A stretch of 64,000 bases of DNA, from NCBI RefSeq assembly GCF_947623445.1, contig NC_135244.1, positions 13,516,860-13,580,859 of the forward strand, in the 5' to 3' direction. Source of the stretch: Clavelina lepadiformis. Its lineage: Eukaryota > Chordata > Ascidiacea > Aplousobranchia > Clavelinidae. The position numbers were made by a program, and so were the translations under genes. A model generated the notes under the pieces. That model had not been told where the DNA came from and did not search any database. It worked only from the letters and a program-made list of their open reading frames with translations. This document shows, piece after piece, positions 46,001-57,733 of the stretch; position 1 is the stretch's first letter; each line of letters begins with the position of its first letter.

Positions 46001-47066
46001 CAAGGCTAGGTTTCTTCTCGTTCTAGCTGATGATGACGAACTTCAAGTAAGTTCGCTTATTATAGAAAGTAATTGTCAGTTGTCGCTTGTAATTTGATGA
46101 TCACGCAGATTTCATAAAAATGAGAAAAAAGTACATCGTAATTTCAAAAGCATTTACAAAACCAAAATTAAAGCCTTTGTCCCACAACGACTTGAAAAAG
46201 CCGTAAGTAAGTCCTTGCCACATGAATAGAATCGTGCAGACATTCATGCTAAGTCGACAATAAAGAGGTTTAATTAAGTTTTTGTGAGATTATACAGATT
46301 AATAAGTTGGTACAAAACTTTCTTCTCTTGCTTTTAGATTTGGATCACTGGCGCTGCCTTGATCCCGGACACCAAGGCTCCTAAAGATTCGAACAAAAAA
46401 ATATCTTTTAGAAATTCAGCTCCGGTCAGAGCGAAGAGCGGATTGCTTCAAGAACCGGATCTCGCAAAAGAAGATGACGTTGAATCAAACGATGAAGGAG
46501 CCATGCTAAGCCTTGGTCTGGATGCGAGGAAATTTTCGGCATCTTTCATTTCAAGGCCGCTCTCCCCGCTCTATCGGAAGTTGAAGAGGACAAATACCGT
46601 TGGAAGTCGCAACCGATACGATTCAACATCCAGCGGGGCGAGTAAGACAGCAGCGAGAAACCGACATTTTAGTGAAGGGGGAAGCAGCATCTCGGACATC
46701 GACCACCGAGATTTAAACGAGGCATCAGAGCCGGTTGAGATCACCCCCATGTCATACATGTGCGACCGAGCTACCGTCCGCCATATTGGCGTTCTCAATA
46801 TGTTTATAATCCGGGAAACAACGGCTGTGCGTGGTTCTGATGAAGAGATCCCATCGGCTGAACCGGCGCATGGGACAGGTTGTAGCTGGTTTGTCTCGCG
46901 CTCTCTGACGGAGACAAATGCATTAATACGTGCCCACGTTGTGGCGCTTGGTGGCAACGCTTTGACATCATACAAGTCGTCACATTGTGTTTTGAAAGAA
47001 AGTTTGGCTAAAAATGAAGCTCAGTGTTTAATTCACGTTAGTGGCGATGTGGTATTAATTGATTGA
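40097..47066 (+). CDS. C2CD5: C2 domain-containing protein 5 (C2CD5/CDP138), complete
   Basis: In vertebrates this Ca2+-dependent phospholipid-binding protein is an Akt substrate that helps GLUT4 vesicle insertion. Nineteen coding exons: 40097-40186, 40414-40500, 40677-40848, 40946-41041, 41135-41319, 41382-41524, 41681-41714, 41829-41943, 42027-42141, 42390-42463, 42588-42675, 42798-42992, 43065-43176, 43249-43381, 43529-43620, 43694-43801, 43898-44035, 45858-46046, 46338-47066. They total 2895 nt (964 aa), close to the family length of about 1000. The N-terminal C2 domain starts MPGRLKVRIIAGRHLPVMDR and keeps the Ca2+-ligand Asp at 19, 26, 76, 78 and 84. Conserved later blocks include EDPEYKWIDKLRTPRATNEA, ETRDSWWNELRQEIK, VPDMLFTTVHLP, GMNALFG and LGGNALTSY near the C terminus. 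The long intron 44036-45857 holds an inverted-repeat element. The last exon (729 nt) contains the Ser-rich loop and final domain. The 34-nt exon 7 is the least certain. Confidence 0.95.
44127..45785. mobile_element. Long inverted-repeat (MITE/foldback-like) element in C2CD5 intron 17
   Basis: The sequence at about 44127-44305 (ggctcctagggttcttcg ... ctgtatcaacc ... ctcatgagccccaagtttt) reappears as its reverse complement at about 45580-45785 (aaaactttggggctcatga ... gttgatacag ... agagccctacaggcccc). The arms are about 180-200 bp with moderate divergence, spaced by about 1.3 kb without a recognisable transposase. It fills most of the 1.8-kb intron and explains its size. The precise ends and target-site duplication were not established. 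Confidence 0.75.
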
Positions 47067-50000
47067 TAAGGTACAAGGTCCTAGTTTATTATTCACCACA
47101 GTTTATTCTGCTCACTGTGGCAGTCACCTTCTTGCATTGACCGTTGTACTGTCCAGTTGTTTTACACGATGACCACTATGAATGCCTGTCAGTCAAATTA
47201 AGCAGTCGCCGTGATTTCTACCCAGACGTTTTAAACCAAAGATCTTCCTCTGATGAGGTTCCGCTTGACTAAACTTGACAATTTTTCATGTCATTGGATA
47301 CTAGCAAGCCCCAAAATCTCGCGCCACGCGTATACCCGAACGCAATTAAGATCGTGCTAAGTGTTTTGAACTATATTAGTACCAATAGCGCGGACTAGAC
47401 GGCTAGTCGTTTACCTCGCCACTGTTCACAACTCGCAACAAACAATTGCATATTGTGTGTTTAGGAAATTCGAAGCTGATGTCATTGCTTTGTCGCTGAA
47501 AAAAGATGTTTTCGGTGGAGTGTGTGCATGTCAGTATTCCGGGTCCCTATTTAAGTTCCGGAGTATAATTAAAGGAATATCACTTTGATTTATATGTATT
47601 TCATTCTCGCGCAGCCCTATGTCCTATGCCACCTTTTGTCAATTACACCTTAACGGCACTTTGCTAAGTGTAAGACCGGACCAATAAACTATCGTTTAAG
47701 AAGTCTCTGTCTCAGAAAATTTAAATTAATTAGGTATCATGATTAGTGCAAATGATGAAATAAAGATATATGTCTTCTTGTTTACGTTCAAGCGATTTAT
47801 TGAAATATGCTGACACAGGCTAAGCGTCGTCATTATGATCTGCATATTTGGTAAATACCAGTGAGAAATATCACATCAATTATGCAAGCAACCTCCTTTC
47901 AACTAATCGAGTGGATAAAGTGACATTTGTTTACATGTTCCATAAGCTTGTACGATTTACGGGGTTTAAAAATATCAAAATCAAATGTCATTTACGATTA
48001 CAAACCATTGTAAATAGACAACTTATTAATGGCGAATCTCGCTGAATTACCGGCTTGTGTGTAACCTGCTGAAACGTTGTTCTTTTTATGAAAAATTTTA
48101 ATTCGTAGCGTGCTTCAGTGGGCAACTTCGTTATGAAATTGTTGGGAGACGATTGAAGTAATTCGATTTCTTCTATTTTCGTTTCACACCGTCGTGCAAT
48201 TATACCAGTCTTGCGCGCACACGGAAAAAGTGCCAATTTAAATTGTTTACAGGTGAGTAAATCTGCTAAAGTTTGCTAATTTCTGAAACCGCATCTTCGA
48301 AATGTCCAACAGGAAAATTAAGCCTTTTTCTGCGGCTTTGCTAGAGTTAATTAGTCCATAGTCGCCATACTTTATCGTTTACAATTTCCAGTAATTTTTT
48401 CACAGCAACATCCGTTTTTTCCATTTATGATTAATTCCACATAGAATTAACTTTTCCAAGACCTTCCACGAAATCTGATAGTTTATTGCTGCAAATGTAA
48501 ACCTGCGACTTTGATAACATGTGAGATAGATGCATTATTTGCGTTTAATTCATAATATGATTCAAATGTTTTGAGAAGAATTCCAAATTAAAACATGCTG
48601 ACAAAGTAACCATATGTCTTAAGCTTGGTCGGCATTCACCCACAACGAATAGCGCCCCACCTTCTGCGGTTGTTCTGTCTGTCAGTTGTCTCGTACAATG
48701 CTGTAATAGTCCAGAGGTCGTGGCTACTCAGGTACTGAAAATTAATGCCGTGTTCTTGAGAAGATTACTGGAGAAATCAGTGACTGACACCAATTGCGGT
48801 CGACTTTTTAAAATGATAAATTTGTTTTGCATATCCATTCCAGCACAATCCGCAGTCGTCTTACCGCTGTTAAATTAGCTGGTGCTGAAAGGCCGCTATT
48901 AGAGCAAGTGAACTCCAAGGTTCGATTAAAGTATGAGATTTGCTGAATGACAATTGCCAATTACGCGGATAATTACGTATTGCTTGTTAAATAGAAATGG
49001 ACAGAGAAATTACATGCGGGCTTTAGTCAAGAACATTTTAATATTTTCGAGTTCTGTGACGTTTGCCACACACGTCGTATACAATATACAATCTGAGTGT
49101 AATCCGGAGCTAAACAAATGATACGATTAGAGACGTGAGTGATTTAACGCAGAATGCCGAAACGGAATGGCTTTCCATAAAATGTCAAACTTTTGCTCTC
49201 GCATAACGAAATCGATGACATTATAAAAACATTTAGGCTACCATTCAGAGTGATATAATCCTTAGACAAACGGAATTAAATGCTGCAACTGTTCCTTTCT
49301 CAGAGATCTAAAATGTTGACAAAACTTGGGTAACGCAAGAGAACGCATCCGTATATCCTATCTCTTGTGAAATCATTTCATAGCTGAGCTACCTGCTGGA
49401 AAAAAGCTTGCGCATTCAATAACTCTTGGGCCGCATATCAAGTTCATCTAAAACCATGAAAGAAAATATCATATTATTCCACAGATTCCATCATCAAACA
49501 GATGGCATTTGTTACTATGGTTTTGTCTTCTCCCCCAACGTTATTCTAGCAATTGGACAATCACAACAGTTATTTAAACTTATTTGCTATTGAATCCAGC
49601 GCGCGCCTTTAAGTCTGGAATTAGCCCACCTTCCCACGGGAAAGAAAAAACGTGTCCTCCGCAAAATGTGCTTGCCACTGCCGCCGCGTTCATACACCAT
49701 TCTGCGTAAGCATAAACATAATTAAAGGAGTCAAATGCGGCAGCGACTGAACTCGTTTTACCCAAAATAATCAAATTTTACTGGAAATACATAAGTAAAC
49801 AAATTGCCAGATTACCAGATAAAACATGTTTGCAAACATTTCGTAGGTTAAACTTAAAACCGACGGAGAGAATATATCTACATTTATATTAAACAAAGTA
49901 ATTCGCTGCTCCCAGCTGGATATGAATAATGGAATGGAATGGAATAATGACTCGAGTAAGATGGAATGTTATTGCTTTCACTCCGAGCCTATAATAAGTT

Positions 50001-52960
50001 TCGTAATTGCTCGCACGACATACCTGTATAAGAAAGTCATTAACTCATTATTCCAGTAATTAGAAAATTATGTTGTAAAAGATTCTCTATAAAGCCAATA
50101 ATGCCTTATTTCATACAAACAAGTCCGTATTTAGGATAGTTGATAAATGACAGGGCAAACAACCTACTGTATATACAAAAGCTTAAATATTTGTAATAAA
50201 GATACGTTTGCTATGCATTTAATAAAAAGCTGTATTTACAAAAAGTGAAATAAAGCAAAATGAATTCATGTCCAATGTTATAATAATATGAAGGGAACCT
50301 TAAATCCACTTGGGTTTATTTTGCCGGATTACTTCTGGATCCGACTAATGTTAAAATCAAAACGATTTCTTTTCATTCTCAACATTGTCGAGAACAATGC
50401 TATATTTATTTGATATTTGTCATGTTTTCCATATTGTCCTACCCTGATCTAAAATGACACCAAGTAATGGACGATGACAAGTCAGTTTACTTCATCCGTT
50501 ATACAACATAGATTTAATCAACAGCTTTTTCACATACAAAAGACTTTAGCGATCGTTGGGGTCGATCAACTGATGTGTCTGGCACGCAACAATTTCTCCC
50601 ATTTCCGTCTATATCTTCAGTCATCTGTCATGTCTTTTCAGTCAAAGAGATTACCAACAAACCAAAACTTTTCTGATTCTATTATTAATATTAATAAGCT
50701 ATAAGCATTTTTTTAACAATGTTAAATTGTTTTATTGTATCGATGGCTTAAAACATCGCATTTTTTCTTCCATTTCTGTAAAGCCCAGTTGAGGTAAATT
50801 CATGTTTAAATGTAGCGGCTAGCTTTAGGTTTTGTTCATTCTAAGGTTTCAAAAAGTATTTTATTGATTTTTTCCACTGCTTGCGAGGATTTTAGCGCAT
50901 CGTAGAAAGCAAAGCGTTATTTTTTCGGCGCCAGTGTTTAAGTTTTCGAAAGGAGAAAGATTTCGCTGAAAAATTGACGCTATCATAGTAACATAAGTAC
51001 TGGCATGCGTTTGCCATTGGGGTAAAGGGAGTCGCTTAAAGGATACAAAAATCTCCAGTAGCTTTCCCATCAACGCGCCTACGTCATTCGTTTAAATACA
51101 CAATAAGATGGGCCCCTTTGTTCAACAACATTTAAACTACACCCAAAAGACAGGTTGGGTAGACCCTGGCGCTGTCACACGCCGACAAGACAATAGCGTG
51201 GCACTCGAAGCACCACTTCAAACCCTTGTTCGTTTATACAAGTTGTAATTTCACACCCGACCCTAACCCATCACCCCATCTTCCTTGTAATCTATATCGT
51301 ACAGCGGGATAAAAAATTTTAATTCGTCACGGTTTTCCGGTAAGAGTTAAAATTACATCCCTAAGCTTTTTTGTCCTAATCATTAAAATATAAAAACATT
51401 TCTAAATTATTTTAAGGTGTTTTATTCCACAAGAGTATTCCACGGCTTCTTTGACTGTCGAAAATTTAACTTTTTTTTAATACTGTATTAACGCGTTGTC
51501 ATTTTAAAATCGTCGCCAATACCTTCTATACATTTTAATTTCTTGCTGGACGCCACATAAAAACATGCCATTTTATAGGTGAGACGAAAAACCTGAGAAA
51601 ATGAAAGTTTACCTTGCTTCAAAAAATGATGATTTTCTTGAATGTGTCATCAAATCGACTTGTTACTGGCTGGTTAAAAATACGTAAATTTAAGGTTTTT
51701 CATGACGCACGATGTCGTATTTCTCTGGAACACATTAATTGCTGATCATACGAACAGTCCTGGTCACTTGTTGTTGTTTACTGGAATAACATTGCCGAAA
51801 AAAGCGACGAAGAAACCGTAGGAGGCCAGTAATTACGTTTGTTTTCTTTATTGCAGTAATGAGTGACGCCAGCCAAAAGCGTAGAAAAAAGAGCGTTGAC
51901 CACATCTTAACAAAACTTTTAGCCAGCTACTCGCAATGGCTCAATTAATTTGTACGGTTGGGTTGTGCGCGACATAGCTACCTTTTCCCAGCATCATGGG
52001 CAAAGATATATTATGTCTCAAAGGTAAAGTAAACAAAAATATACATATCGTACTTAAGTGTTCAATAGCTTAAAATTTTCCAATCAGAACAGTTAACCCA
52101 GTTTTGGTTTTAAGGTTATGTTCAAGTATTACTAAAGAGCAGGTCAAGTTTGCGGTTAAAGAAAAGGGAACAAACGAAAGTACTGCTTAGTTTAGATGAA
52201 CTGACAAGATGCTGCCACGGCCTCTTGAAGGTTAAGTGAACTCTGACAAGTTTCACTTAGGTCTAAATGCATGAAGGAACGTGTGCGCTCCTATCAGTTG
52301 GGTACGCAATTGGCGGAGTTTTATCAACTCAAGAAAGGGTGCGTTTCCGATACAGAGAGTGACAGTGACGCACAGTGATCACAGAACACATTAGCATTTC
52401 AAATTGGCTCAGTTTTCGCCAACAAGTTGCAATTAGTCACCAAGAATGGTCACCATAACATAAACCAGAACCTCTGACAGATAGTTTGCGCCTGGCCACG
52501 ATGTCTAAACATAGGGTATCTTTAACTGGACCAGATAAACAAACTAAACGCAGAAATAGGGTCATTCTAAAGTGATTTTGTGTTGCATGCGTAAAACCTT
52601 CTACCGAGCAGAAAGATGTTAAATTGTTCTGCGTACATATGTAGTAATTTGCAAAGTTTTGTGGCAGACATGCAGGAGTTAACATTGTGACAAATTTACT
52701 TGATGTAAATCCACTGGAATGAGGACAAGGACAGCATAAAAGAAAAAACATAATTAGTTTGTGAAAAATTGAATTTATGCTGTTTTCTGATAAATAATTT
52801 CGTAAATTTACATAACATGCGAAACTTGCTAAATATTAGCTCACAATGAAAAGCCTAAAGTTTTAGTAAATTTGTTTGCTTCGTAACATATAACATTTAT
52901 TTTCTTCAGACATATAAGAAAGGAATTCACTGTACAAACAAGCTGTGGCAAACTGCTGTG
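47067..52960. other. 3' flank of C2CD5 and upstream region of NK4
   Basis: It begins with the C2CD5 3' UTR, with a candidate poly(A) signal AATAAA at 47683-47688 and another at 47758. The last 1-2 kb before 52961 should include the NK4 5' UTR and promoter. No further gene is supported. A 64-codon minus frame at 49774-49580 is GC-richer than its surroundings but has no domain or splice context. Confidence 0.5.
47683..47688 (+). terminator. Candidate poly(A) signal of C2CD5
   Basis: AATAAA about 620 bases after the stop codon. A second AATAAA follows at 47758. Which is used cannot be told from sequence. Confidence 0.4.
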
Positions 52961-55900
52961 ATGTCAGTTGACGAAATAATGATTTCAGGTCCGGTTGGAT
53001 CTACGCCGTTCTCTGTGAAAGACATTCTTAAACTGGAGGGCCACCAAATAACTTGTCATTCTAAAACAAACTGTAAAACTGAGTCACAGTCAGCACTAAG
53101 TTACTGCAACTCGATTTCAGCTCCAGCCTACTCAGATCCAAACAAAGGAAATGGAATTCCTCACAACGTCGCGTCAGCTGACAATATGCTGAATGGTCAA
53201 GAAGCGGTCAGCAATAAGACTTCAGCAGTAGCTTTCACATCCACAGAATCCAAGAAAAACTCCACGGGTAACGCAAACGTCGACGGTAGCAAGGAACCTG
53301 CCTCGGTGATGTTTAACAATATGGCGACGCACTTATCAACTCACAGCACTTACTCAAGTGGGAAAGAAATCATCAACGAAAAATACCTTAAAAGTTCGAT
53401 GGATAATTCTTTGAGTCGGGAAACGTCTAATGCTGCCAATGCTTTGATTGGATTTTCTCAGGGCTTCCACGAGCATGCGTACGATGTCCCGCCTTGCAAC
53501 GAGTATTACGCTCCTAATGGATGCTACAACCCAGCTGCTTACAACAGGCAAAACGCTGCTGTTTATGACACCCCATCTTCTACGGGAAGTGGTAGGCTTC
53601 AATTTCCCCAGCCTCCGTATAAAAATACGGAAGTCAGCAACCAGACCAACGACGTGAATATCAACTCTTCAGTTCCCCAGCACGAAAACTCTGCTAACCT
53701 CTACGGTTCAGTTTCTGCGGCCGGGCACATGGACGATTTTTCCTATAGTCCAAGGCGAAGTCAGCCTCCATATTCACGTGCGATGGCTGAAATTGCTGAA
53801 TCAAAGAGCAGGATAGGAGCAGGGATTCACAACTTTGATGAAATGTCCGATAAAGTTCAAGTTTACGACGAAAGAAACGGCCGAGGCAGCATGATCGATA
53901 TTGCATCACCAGTTATGCACTCTCCGGTTGATTCAGAATCTCATCATCGTTCCAGTGTTGATGTTTCCACTGATATTCGTGATTCTCCTCAACTTTCTTG
54001 TGGAACGGGAGAAAGCCACCCAGATGAATCCATCACCCAAATTACAGGTAAAATAAGATTTAAAATTATTATAGGAAAATTGCTGATTATTATTAAAAAT
54101 CGACCGGCAGAACTTATAGGTTTTGTCAATTTATTTGTTTATATTCGTATTTGTGTCACGGGCCAATGCATTGTGGCTTGCAGACAGAACTTCGTTTAGT
54201 GGCGCCACCCGCCCTATCGCTGCCAGTCGTGATGCAAGAAACAAAACACTGTCGCTTCGAAACCGTGTTTCTTTAATAGAAACAAGAGATTTGTAGTAAA
54301 GCGAAACAATAACACACTTCTTAACAAATTAGCCGGTATTCGACGCTTTTCCTTAGGATCGGAAACGCCGACACTTCTCTACAGATCCTTTGTCAGTCAT
54401 GGGGATCGCACACGTTAGCAAACAAACTATAACAAGTTATTATCGATCGTTAACAAAAGACAAGACAAATAGACACAATTAATTCTAATCTTTGTGTTGA
54501 CTCGGCCTTTGGTCGCGACATCTTGGCGACCGTAAATTTACTCGGGATTCCGCGCCATTGCTTGCTGGTGTTGCTCTATTTGTTAATTTTCGTAGGCCAG
54601 TATATACTTCACAGGAAAATCAAAATCAAAATAATTTCTGTTGGAGAAAATCTGCCAAAATCCGCTTAAGTAACAACTAACAACAAAGGTACAAAGTTGT
54701 TTATTAAATTCTAATCGCATTAATTTTGTCAACGAGAATGATTGGCAGTTTCTAAAAAATCCTAAATAAAGAACGATTAGCGATAACTGTTATAAAATTG
54801 ATAACTTATAACATCACTTATTAGATGTCAAAAGCAATTATAATTTAATGGTTTAATGGATTGGGTGAAATACTTCAAATTTCGATCATAGTGACGTAGC
54901 AATATATGAGCGAGTTGCCACATTTAAGAATATCATTTGTTTAAATCTCGACCCAAACGACCGTGTTTAGCCTAATGTTAATAGCTAGTTTTTGCAATAT
55001 ATCAGTACTTGTCAAATTCTGAAGCAAAGACCTATGTGAGGCTTCGTCACGACGTGAGTTATTTAAAATTTTCGCCGTTCACTTAATTGCTCTTGTTATT
55101 TTGCTTTTCACCAACTCTCTGTCATCTAAAATGACCGGTTACGAAGAGGGCTGGCCGACCATTGGTATGCCTGATGAGATAGCTGCGAGTCATCTGAGCC
55201 AAGTCCATGTCACGTTTAAGGCATTAACGCTGAGATCATTGTCAGTTTGGAAAACACCGCGTAATTAGCACTTTCAGAAATATACCAAATAAGAAAAATT
55301 TATTTGAAATTATGTTGTCAAAATTCTATTTGTTTAAAACTTTTGTAATAAGTTTTGAAAATTATTATACGTGAAAGTTTTATTCGCACATCAATGAGCT
55401 TTTTATGTATAGGACGTTTCAGAAAGAATGTCAAAGTTTACCGTTTGAAGACTTAACAAGTTTTGGAAATTTAATTTTCTTTTAAAATGCAAACGATGTG
55501 CATTCGTTCTATAATTTTTGAGCTTATTCATGCGTTTATGTAAACTTTATAGGTCATCTATTTGGTGATTATACACTCGCCTGTTTAGTTTTATATACAA
55601 ACAGCGCTGATAAATGCCGTTTTCGCAAGAACATTTTTCTTGCAATTACATTCTGGCCTATTTCGACGTCCTCGCCGAGCGGACTAGACAGAAATCAAAA
55701 TAATTTTTGGCAACAGAATGTCGAAATCGGGCCCATATTTTTTGAAATTCAAAATAATTGATTATCTTAATCACCTGGGAAATTCTTCGAAATTAGCTTT
55801 CATTAAGCATTATAGAATAAGGCAAAAACTATCATTTATGAACAACTTGTTCATACAAGGCAAGGGTGAATGTAAAGCTTTGCCGTACATTGTCATGCAA

Positions 55901-57733
55901 TAATACTTGGTCCCTATGTACCTTGATTGAAATTTCAGAAACTTAATAAAGTTAAAGAAAGACACTCAAGTTTAAAAAGTAGAAATTATTTCTGTAATGC
56001 TCGATTAATATTCGCATAATATCATACATGGTACTGTCGGCGTTATGGTATTTTTCCGTAATAGAATTAATATCGTTGGTATGAAACGATACAAATATTT
56101 TTCTTTGTCTCTATAATTTGTATGAAATTAGTAATATTGGATTAGTATAGATTAAAATGCTGTCGGTCCGCCTTAGTCATAATTAACTAGGGTTTTATGG
56201 CACGCATAATAAATGGCGGCCGGTCCACGGAGCCATTGTAATCTACTTAACTAAATATAGGTATAGTGGAGTGTACGATTATCTGTCTGCATAGCGTCGT
56301 GACAAAGGATACCAGAAGAAAATACGCTAATTATCACATTCGACTAAGGCCATGCCAGCTGTTTCGTGCCAGCAAGCGAAAACCATAATAACACGACACC
56401 ACTGCAACTACAGGTCGCCATTTTGATAGCTTTACCTCTGGTTTTTCTATAATGGAAGCCGTTTCTCTGTTTTATGATGGAAAGGCTGTAAATTGTTTTT
56501 TTCCATTTTGCCTTGCAATAAAAAGCCATTGGTCTATAACCAACCCAGAGTCACTTCATAATAGCAACCGCAGACGCGAACTCTGTTGTAATGTTGTTTA
56601 TTAAAACAAACAAACGACGAGATAGAAGTATTAAAAAACACATGTTACACGCTTGTCGATGCGTGATCGGGGATTTTGTTGCCAACAAATGATCGATTGT
56701 GTCCACGCTGGTCTTGTCATGATCAAATCACGTCACACCGGCGCCAGTCCCGCCGCTTTTGTGAAAACGTCTCGGAGTACTGAAGCGTTGGACAAAAATA
56801 AGGATTTGTAAAACCTATTATGCACGATAGCAAACGTTTATTTAATAGTGTAGCTTTGTACAAGATTTAATCAAACAAATTTATTTTCTATTGTTATAAT
56901 ACAAGGTCTGCTTTTTTGCAGACTCTGAAAAGTCAGATAATTTGAGCAACTGCAGCGCAAGTCCAGATGGAGATAACAAGAAGAAAAACCCTGAAGACAG
57001 CCTCAAATCGCGACACAGATCACGACGAAAACCAAGGGTTTTATTTTCACAAGCACAAGTTTTTGAACTCGAGAGACGCTTCAAACAACAACGTTATCTG
57101 TCAGCACCAGAAAGAGAACACCTAGCACAACTTCTAAAGCTCACTTCGACTCAAGTCAAGATTTGGTTTCAAAACAGACGGTACAAATGTAAGCGTATGA
57201 GACAAGACAAAACCCTCGAACTGGCCAGTATTGGACCACCAAGACGAGTTACTGTCCCCGTACTTGTACGTGATGGGAAACCTTGCCTGAGCGGGGCACC
57301 TGCAGGGGCACAAAATCCTAACGCGCCTTATTCCGCCCCTTACAACGTTACTGTTACACCCTATCACAATTATCCAAATTCTTATAATTCGTGCGGCTAC
57401 AATACTTACTCTCATAACACTAACTCCTATGGTCCAAGTGCGGCTGCTGCAGCCGTCGCGGTTGCCGGTGCAGCAGCTGCTTACGGAAATGCAGCTTCTG
57501 CTACTTACAATGGTTTGTCTGCTGCAGGAATGGCTGGAAACCCGACAGGGGTAAGCATGAATAGCTACCCCGGCCCCACAATGCACCCCCAACATCCAGG
57601 TTCGGTAGGTTCGGTTGGTTCGGCCCCTACATCATTCGGGTCTCCTCCGATTGCCCCTTCACAAGTAGGACAAAATAACTTTCACCACCCGAACCCTACG
57701 GATTACATTTACAAATTTGGACTGTGCACATAA
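52961..57733 (+). CDS. NK4: NK4 / Nkx2-5 (tinman) homeobox transcription factor
   Basis: This nuclear DNA-binding factor of the tinman/Nkx2-5 class acts in heart and pharyngeal muscle specification in chordates. Two coding exons, 52961-54047 and 56922-57733, sum to 1899 nt (632 aa), with a phase-1 intron of 2.9 kb. The start is the ATG at 52961. The tinman (TN) repression motif [12 protein letters not shown] is at residues 15-26. The homeodomain is at 397-456 ([13 protein letters not shown]...[12 protein letters not shown]) with Tyr54, the mark of the NK2 class, and Cys56 as in Nkx2-5. The NK2-specific domain [15 protein letters not shown] is at about 470-484. The C-terminal part is rich in Tyr, Asn and Pro, with Ala runs, and ends YIYKFGLCT. 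Exon 1 is much longer than in vertebrate Nkx2-5: about 370 residues of Ser/Asn-rich sequence lie between TN and homeodomain. The TN-intron-homeodomain layout is as in the family. Confidence 0.96.
54154..54520 (+). mobile_element. LTR of a Ty3/gypsy-like retrotransposon inside the NK4 intron
   Basis: The block starts TGTCACGGGCC, a common gypsy-LTR opening, and ends GGTCGCGACA about 367 bp later. Directly after it comes TCTTGGCGACC, placed and built like a primer-binding site. No gag or pol follows, so it is a truncated element or LTR remnant. The flanking 5-mers do not match as a target duplication. It begins 106 bases after the NK4 exon 1 donor. Confidence 0.5.

Noticed and set aside
46571..46975. 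134-codon minus-strand frame
   Set aside because: It is antisense to the last exon of C2CD5, which matches the family in the plus frame.
49580..49774. 64-codon minus frame with Ala/Gly-rich translation
   Set aside because: Somewhat GC-rich, but no family match, no splice sites in frame and the other strand is equally open.
57134..57595. 153-codon minus-strand frame
   Set aside because: It is antisense to the NK4 homeobox exon.
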